This document shows, in pieces, positions 56,301 through 64,000 of a DNA stretch of 64,000 nucleotides. The notes under the pieces were generated by a model, which saw only the letters and a list, made by a program, of their open reading frames with translations, was not told where the DNA came from and searched no databases. The translations under genes and the position numbers were made by a program. The DNA comes from Patiria pectinifera (taxonomy: Eukaryota; Echinodermata; Asteroidea; Valvatida; Asterinidae), in the NCBI GenBank assembly GCA_029964075.1, contig CM057142.1, forward strand, positions 25,236,392 to 25,300,391. Reading direction: 5' to 3'. Within the stretch, counting starts at the first letter, position 1. Each line of letters starts with the position of its first letter.

Positions 56301-59300
56301 ATTGGAGTGAAATTGAGAAGTGTGGGGGAAAATTTTCTTCGAGTTGTGGTAAAATTGTTGGGAATGCTATCCATGTGCGTATGTGCCAAAACAGATATTA
56401 ATTTAGGCTTGCTGAAGATGTCACAAGTTACTTTTTCAAACTTTTAAAGCTAGAATGACCACCCATGAACACTCGTCTGTGTTGTGTACCAAATGCAAAA
56501 ACGTACCCGATTGGACCATGAGTTTAACTGCTTGGCATGGTGACAGAAAACTGGCTGTTATGATGGGCCTGATTATTTGTGTTATAAACTAGATATAATA
56601 AACCATGACCTGGACAGGGTCAAGGTTAAACCAAGATTAGTTGGGTGGAGTTGGGGGGGGGATGACTTGGCCAAGTGCTGACCCTGGCTCCAAGAAATCT
56701 CCATCTGATAAATTCCTCTAGATGGTCCCCTGCATCACTGCATGCACTACACTACTTCATTAAAAGACACACATCTGTACCTGTGTTTTACTCGATGGTC
56801 TCATTTAAATTGGCCTCAAACTTAGTCTGACATATACTTATCTTGCAGTTTTTGGACTAGATATTTTGATTACTGAAACCTTAGGATTACTTTAAAAAAA
56901 TACTTTGAGCATGTTTATATGTTTACCAATACCATACCACATAATTAAGCTCGTCCAGAGTCTATACAACTGTAGTGGTATGTGTCATTGACTCTCACAG
57001 GCTGACAGAGTACGAGTGAAATATTTGTCTTTCATAGACCAAAAATAGATACATGTACATGTAGCTCAATTGAAAAGTCACAACAAGCTATTACCCAAAG
57101 CCATTTGACCAATCTGTGCGTGCCATGCACACAAAAGTGCCCCATGAATGACTGTCATTTGATGTTGTTTAAACAAGAACTTTAAACCATCTGAACCTTT
57201 AAGACCTTTTGTCCTGATAAAAATGTGTTTTACAAACTCAATAAATCACTGAAAAATGGTACAAAATGTGAGTGCCCAGTTCAGCACGGAACCCTGAAAG
57301 GTACTAGCAGTACACATGTACATGTAGCCATAAATTCAGCTGCAGTCACTAACATTAGTCTGAGTACAGCGAGATCAAACCGCCCACAAGACAAAGGTTA
57401 AGTATTTCACAGGCTTTGATTGTTAAGCAAGTACAAACAGCCCTTTTCGGATAAAGGAACAAATACCTGTACTATTACTATTAGGATAGTGGGGAAATCC
57501 AGAAAATTGTATGTTAGCTGTAACTGCAAACTCATTGTTTTTTCTTTCTCAATTAAGTCCGGATCCTTCCCTCATCCATAAATCTTGTCGCTACTTTTAA
57601 TACCGTAATTGATTTTCAAATTATTACAGATTTTACTAAACATACATGTACCGTACATTAAGTAAGTAGCACTAAAAAAGTATAAAAAAAAATTGTAACA
57701 GTTGAATTACAACTGGCACAAGTTAACTGGAAGCAACTGAAGACGTAAACAACTCTATAAACCCAGTTTCTGATTTTGTTACTGCCAAACATTTCTTATT
57801 CGCAATTCAACTGACATAAAAGTTTTTTTTGTTGGAGTGGATCAGAGGCCATGGATGGTAAAAGGAATATTTATGTGGTAGATAATGGTACATGTGGGAG
57901 ACTATTCTGATCTGCATTATTTTATATCAGTAGCACAAGTACTTTTCAAACAGAAAAGAAAAACCAGATTGTTATCTTTTTATCTAGATTCACACCACTC
58001 ATACTATCATAGGGACAGACAGGAAGTACCGGTACATGTACACCTTTGGAGTCGAAAATGGAAACACCAAAAAGATCTTTGTGCAAATTTCCTCCATCAA
58101 AAAGGGTTGCTTAGGGACGATCCAGTGGCCCTTACTCCAGCCCTTGGCTGCACAAAAGCCGCCTCTCTTGGGAAAATGTCCAAATTTCCCCTTCATGCCA
58201 TCTGCCTGCCTTGCCCAGTGTTCTGTTGCCCTGGTTTCCTTGCCGACATGTGTACAGTTGGCATGGAGAACCAAGCTCTCTCATTCAAACACCATGTATG
58301 GCGGCGGCTGATAATATCAAAGTCCAACACGAGGACTTGGCTTGCTCATTCCTGAATGATAGTCAGGTAGTGGTAATCGTTGCCCAGGGGTTGTTTGTCA
58401 TCTGGGTGAAGAGTAATCAAGCTTAACTCCAATAGTTGATATTTTCCCCTCCTTTTCTTGTTTCCCTCTTGCTCAGATTGCGTACAACACTTGGATGCTA
58501 TGTGGACTATCAAAAGTGTCAGTGTTGTGTGCGCTTGTGATAGTCAGGGGATTATCCCCGATCATTCTGGCTGGTTGGTGTTTGTGGCACCAACAAGCCC
58601 TTTAAAGAATACCGATTTGGGTTTAAGTTAATAATCAGATTGAGTTTATACTTAGCAAATACCGGTATATTCACATGGTACAGTTTGATGAATTAAAAAC
58701 AGTTTTGATCGTTGAGAATTGTATGCCCTGCCCATTTTGCTCACACAAATTTAAAATTTAAGGCGATTTTGCACATTGTTGGACAGGAATGTCTACAGAT
58801 CACTTACATCAATATTTTGTTAAATTTTGATTTCATGTAATATATAAGTTAGAGCAGTGTAACTGTAATGCCCTAGAAGTAAATAGGCACAACAGCTTCT
58901 CGTTTAACTTTACTGGCTTTTCATAAAGTTTAATGAAGCAAAATCTACATAAAGTTTAAAAACCAGTCTTTTAATTCCCATGTGAGCAGTTAGCACACAA
59001 GCCATATTCTCAAGTACCTTTAGTTTGACATCGTGAACTTGCACGGTTTGGCAAACTTACATGTAGCACATGCATCTGCAAAAAGGATTTGAAGAACTAA
59101 TTTTTGAAAAGGACTGTTGTCATAGTGACGCGACAACACTGATAAGATAACCAGCTGGCGAGCACAAATGTCTAAATTCCCAGGCTATGCTGTTCCATTG
59201 ATAAGGGTTTGTACTGGTACGTGTTATGGCCATAATGCTCTTTAATATTAAACAAATCATGCTCAGTGCTGCCCTGTTCCTGTTTTTGTTGTTTTTATTC

Positions 59301-60590
59301 AGGATGCTTTTTCCCCCGGAGAGAACTCACCGATTAAACTTATTGATTAACCGCTCATGACAATCGCCACTCAAAATGAATTAAAAAATGAACAATTATT
59401 GCATTAAAAATGTGTTTTAGATCCTTTTTTTAAAACAATTTTCAAACACTGAAACCATTGCCAGTGTGAAAAGCTGACAAGATTGTCAAGTCTTCTAAAA
59501 ATTTGAAATAATTTTAAAGCATTCCATTGTATAAGGATCATGGGCTGGTACAATTGACTGAATGTAAAAAGAAAGACACAAAATTGAACATGTACCTCTG
59601 CTCTTGTAACTTAGGCAAGCCTGTGTGAATTTCTTAAAATGCACAAAGGATTATTTGCAATGCCAAGAGTAATCCACTGAATTATTATCAAAAAAACTTA
59701 CTTGGATTAAAGATTGTACTGGTACTAAACAGCCCGTGAAATTGTTCCATCTGGCTTGCTGTTTACTAAGAAGAAATCAAGAAATGTAGGTGATTTCCAA
59801 CGATCAGTCTTGACTGGTGGTTGGAAGAAAAATCGTGTTTCATGATCAAAAGGTTTTGCGTGATTTTCAATGTTTTTTCATAATGTGTAATATCCACTGA
59901 ACTGAAAGTTCAAGGATTTGGGTTTTGAACATTCTTCTTGGGATTTTGAAACCAGCAAAATGCATTTGTGTTGTAGTGGTTAAAGGTGGAGCCTATTAAA
60001 ACTATTAAATTTCAAAATTAGCAACAATTTCAAAATCTGCATTCCAGTTGTGTGGATAAATGAATCATCAACGCTGCTCATCCTCATGTGAATTCCAGAT
60101 AAATCTCAAGTAACTATGGTCCAACTTTAGCACTGTGGACTGGATATTTCCATAACAAGTCTGCCAATCTAAACATCAATTGACCCAAAGTATTTCACAG
60201 GAATTTAGCCGTTGCAACCTCAATGGTTATGATGTCATTATAACAAATGGAGAAGGAATGATAATCCAATTTAATCCACCCCACGAAGTTTACCTGGTGG
60301 AAATCTCAAAGACAAATATGAAGGGCTATCATTATCACCTCTGACCAATATTATCTGGAACAGTAGTTGCATAGATAGGCCTACGTCATTCAAACCCTAT
60401 TTGAATACTTACCAAATTTACCAATTTGATTGCCTGAAATGTCTGATTGTGATGGATATGAACCTTCAAGAGTCAGATTAATGTTAAAAATCAATAACAA
60501 AACACCCCCACCCCAAAAAAACCCCACAAATACAACTCTTGTTCTATTTCTCGACATATCCCATATGATTTGTGCATAAAAAACATCTGA
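53395..60590. other. 7-kb stretch without recognised genes
   Basis: AT-rich, mostly unique-looking DNA. Apart from the tandem duplication at 54029-54114 and a few transcription-factor-like motifs (54274-54287, 59138-59158), nothing could be supported. Could be intergenic or part of a long intron. Confidence 0.4.
54029..54114. repeat. Exact 42-bp tandem duplication
   Basis: ATTATGAGTGTAAGATTAAC...GGCCTTGTTTT occurs twice without a mismatch, 44 bp apart. Confidence 0.9.
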
Positions 60591-60711
60591 GGACTTGGGC
60601 TCAGGTCCTCGGTTTTATTGTTGTCACAGGCACCTCATTGTTGCAAGTGCTCAGACATAAAGGATAACCGGATACATGCACACACGCACACGCAAACGTG
60701 TGTTCACTGTG

Positions 60712-61426
60712 GATCGTGGACGTCCTATTGTCCCTCTTTTGTTTGTACTTTTTAGCAAGACTCCCATAGGTTTTGTACAAGACCCCAATCGCGGACGTAT
60801 GCTGGGAATTTTGTCCACGGTTTGAAAAGAGGAACACACACATGTACACATTTGTTTATGGTGTAAATCGAGGATTTTCTTTTGTTTCTCTTCCCTTATC
60901 CTTGGTTTGTACTCAAACTTTTTCGCAACAGCTCTCATTGGTTTTGTACACGTTTTCTAATTGAGGTCGTCCTTGATTTCGTCCCTGTCCTCGATTCACC
61001 GATGTGTGTGTCCTCAATTTACACCATAATCAAACCCACATCACATACAAGATGATGAAGAGGGACTTTGTTGAGGTGTTGAGGAGTTGTGGTCCCCCTT
61101 CTCAAAACAGACTTTGTGCAGTCTGAATCTGGCTAATGATTGCCTTGGCAAAATTGATGGGAATTGGAAAATGAAGGGCTCATATTATTATGCACTGAGA
61201 TTGATCAATATGAATGTGTACATAAGTACATGTACCCGTATGCATGGGCGTGTTCAGGCATTCAAACCGTGGATGAAAAATGCCGGAGAACAAAAGAGAA
61301 CGATATCGCCCGCAATTCCCGGCAAACGTCCGAAATCGGGATCATCTACAAAACATATGGGAGTCTTCCTAAAAAATTGAAGTGCAAACAAAAGAGGAAC
61401 AATAGGACGTCCACGATTGATGATAT
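60712..61426. mobile_element. Inverted-repeat element, arms about 125-165 bp
   Basis: GTGGACGTCCTATTGTCCCT, AAGACTCCCATAGGTTTTGT and GTCCACGGTTTGAA (60716-60830) recur inverted at 61262-61422. A third, more diverged copy lies at 60864-60955 (TTTTGTTTCTCTTCCCTTAT, CTCATTGGTTTTGTACACG). No transposase ORF. Confidence 0.6.
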
Positions 61427-64000
61427 GACCATGTGTACATGTACATGTGTTTAAGTATAAAGTACAAACATGTACAATAAAATTGGGTGTTGAAAATTGT
61501 CCAATGCTGTAATTGTATGCTAGACACCAATCTCACCAGTGTGAGTTGGGGTCTTATGGGGTACAATGTATGTATGTCATTTTGCATTTGTTTTATTCAT
61601 GGCTTCATTTACATTTCAGCCTTCTCAGATATTGTTAGAAAGAAATATAGACTCTGCATATAGCACATTTTCATTATCTAATAACAATGCCACCTGCCAG
61701 CCCTGAACCCTACACTGCCTCATGTCATGCACAGCGCCAGTCTAAAATATAGATATGCAATCTCTCCTTGGAATATCAAATTTTAAGTAAAAGCCATCGA
61801 TGCAAAACGTTCATTACAGAGGACCGGAATATTTAATTGCAATTGTACTCTGGGTCATAATTCATATGGTTACTTACAGTATTGCGTTAATAGCACTTGC
61901 CTGAATATTGTACAAGTTATTATTTTTTTTATTTGAGTAAAGGCAACAACCTAAAAACAAAGGAAATTAAATAATGGGAAATACATTTTGTTGCATTGTT
62001 TCAAATACTATTTTTAACATCATTGTTGTAATGCTGCTGCTTTTGAAGCATTGTGAGAGAAAGTCTTTTTTTGATTTCACGGTGCGTGGTTTTAAGGAGC
62101 GTGCTCTCCACTGCGTATCGGTTTTAATGAAAGACATCCATCATGTCATGCCCTTCACCTAGTTGTGTCGGAGGAGTGCTCAGAGTCAAGCAGAGTACCA
62201 GTCAAGCAGGATTCAAACATCCTCAAGAGCCAGTGTGCGTCGTAAGCCATCAGGGCACCGCTGCTAACATACTCCAACTCCTCCCAATGTATAGCTCTGT
62301 CTTTCTTGGTGACATTTTCCCAAAAGAAATTAACGAAATTCCCTTGCCGGGATCTCTTGTTGGAGCAGTCCTGGACATTAAGGTGTGAAAAAAACCTACA
62401 CTGCTGATACACATTATTCACAGTGTTCATCCAATGTCATGGAATTACAACGACTATCATAAATTGATTCTATAATCCTGTTAGCCAGGATGCATTTTAT
62501 GTTGTAGTAATGGTAGCTTTGGTATTGAAAAACAAAACAAAAGGTAACTTACATGCATACACATATGTACAAATATGAAAAGTATTTTAGGTCCACTCAT
62601 AAACTGTTTTTAAAAATGGGGAAAAATCTCATTTTGACAAACACAATACAGGGAGTTCATTAAATAGTTGATCCAGCAACACAACAGATAATCTAGAAAC
62701 CATTTCACATCTTTAATTTGAATAGGCCAGCCTTTCCCACGAGCATGATGGTTAAGTGCTGATTTATGTGTGTGCAGTAAATAACGGGAGATTATTCCTA
62801 GCTAAGTAAAACTTTCCTCACAAACTCTCACTGAACATACAGTGATCGCTTTTAATTATAATAATTGGAAAATATTTCCGTCACCAAAATGCAGAAAAAG
62901 GGGTAAAAAAGAAGAAAGTTTGACCCTGTTCCATTGTCTTACATTTGGTTTTAAGCCTAAGTTGTCAATTAACACCTTGCTGCCTGCCCTATCATAAATT
63001 CCAACCCCAATTGAGTCATATTCCATTTCAAGCAGGCTGGGCTGCCTTGTTTGACATAGAGTGGGTGTCTCAACACTCTCATGCAACAGTCAAAGTAAGA
63101 GAAGGCTTTTCTGCCAATATATACCTACACAGAGAATTTGAAACTGTGAAGTTGCTCGCCCTGTGCTATTTTTGAGTTTCACACCGAAAAATAAGTTGTT
63201 CAGAAGTTGCTGTTTTTTTCTACAAATACAAAAGTTATAGGCCTACACTTTGAATGAGAAAAGATCCACTCATGTTTAGTTATGGCATATTTTCTATACA
63301 AATTTTGAATTATTTGTAGCTTGACAATAATTCAGGCATATCTTTTTGAGTGTCGGAGCAAAAGCAACTAACAATAAAAGCATATTTGTAGAGCCTTGAA
63401 AGGTTAACTATAGAAAAAGAGCTCTTTTTCATTGAAAATAAAACTGACAAATTTGTAATTTGTTAATAGGAGAAACAAAAATCCATTATGTTGAAAAGTA
63501 TGAAAGGACAACTTAAAAAAATGTCTTTAAAAAAAGTCATATATTTAGACAAAGGAGCTGAAATTATACAAATTAAATCAATTCTTTAAGGCCACACTCA
63601 GGAGCGAATTCTGGGGAAAATGCAAATAATGGCATTTTACGTAGCATTTGCATAAAATTGGTTGTCTTTTTAATGGCATATCTGAAAAAGTGTTTACATG
63701 GTTACGAACACATCTGTACAAATAGGAACATCTCAGTGTGTGTCTCTATGGTAATTAATTTTTCCCTTATTAATTTTTCCGTTTAAAATTGAGGCAGCAA
63801 AACTGCACATCAGTGAACTAATTAGAAGGACTTGCAGTCCAGACCCTGGCCTCCATCTCTCCATTAATTTAACACAACATTCAGTGTGCAGCATTCCCTG
63901 TCTTCCTGGATTGTCCATAGATCCACGTACGGTACATGCAGGCTTATCATGATGTGGCAAGCAGCACCATCTGTCCTGATCTGCTTGATTCATAGAGGCA
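61427..64000. other. Right-end stretch without recognised genes
   Basis: Contains repeat copy 4 (63150-63345). The ORF pair at 62143-62430 is open on both strands but shows no known family and no clear splice context. Confidence 0.4.
63150..63345 (+). repeat. Four-copy dispersed repeat, copy 4
   Basis: TTGAGTTTCACACCGAAAAA, AATACAAAAGTTATAGG, GTTTAGTTATGGCATATTTT and TTGACAATAATTCAGG match the other copies in order. Confidence 0.6.

Noticed and set aside
57885..58355. 156-codon plus-strand ORF, with overlapping ORFs in two other frames
   Set aside because: Multiple frames are open at once and the composition is low-information; no domain.
62143..62430. Open frames on both strands, minus reading RAIHWEELEYVSSGALMAYD
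   Set aside because: Looks somewhat protein-like, but no family was recognised and no convincing acceptor/donor pair was found. Could be an exon of an unknown gene; not supported.

Overview
This window looks like nuclear DNA of an invertebrate animal. It is AT-rich, holds split genes with GT-AG introns, and is crowded with short non-autonomous transposons, minisatellites and a tRNA-derived SINE. An invertebrate deuterostome (echinoderm, hemichordate or cephalochordate) fits best. That is inferred from protein resemblance and repeat style; nothing here fixes the species. There is no bacterial, organellar or viral gene block, and no intact transposase or reverse transcriptase was found.

Three genes can be reconstructed exon by exon with matching splice phases. 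(1) Minus strand, 145-1269: the 5' coding exons of a Bles03/DUF1917 protein (C11orf68-like); the rest lies beyond the left edge. (2) Minus strand, 10850-23473: a complete seven-exon YIF1 gene of 320 residues, an ER-Golgi trafficking membrane protein. (3) Plus strand, 28682-45378: a complete fifteen-exon GNPAT gene of about 665 residues, the peroxisomal dihydroxyacetone-phosphate acyltransferase of ether-lipid synthesis, ending in the peroxisomal signal AKL. YIF1 and GNPAT are divergently oriented about 5.2 kb apart, with transposons and a 1.5-kb inverted repeat between them. A broken cysteine-rich gene copy (14932-16617, plus strand) lies inside a YIF1 intron.

The intergenic and intronic DNA is mostly repeats: 0.7-8.4 kb holds several terminal-inverted-repeat (TIR) elements; 8.4-9.05 kb is a decayed duplicate of the YIF1 3' end; 20.8-21.8 and 41.5-42.0 kb carry an AAGTCAAGTCAC-type repeat; 22.5 and 25.5 kb carry two copies of an element with 9-bp target duplications; 29-34.2 kb carries TTAA/CCCTAAC-ended elements; 46.9-47.3 kb is a TA-flanked element. 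From about 47.3 kb to the right end no gene was recognised.

The most unusual structure is in GNPAT intron 11 (39717-41537). A 55-bp minisatellite of about 28 units has amplified the exon 11/intron 11 boundary itself. Each unit carries the last 11 codons of exon 11, a splice donor in nearly every case, a branch-point-like CTGAT and an acceptor-like TTCCAG. Each unit therefore presents a 36-nt, in-frame candidate microexon.
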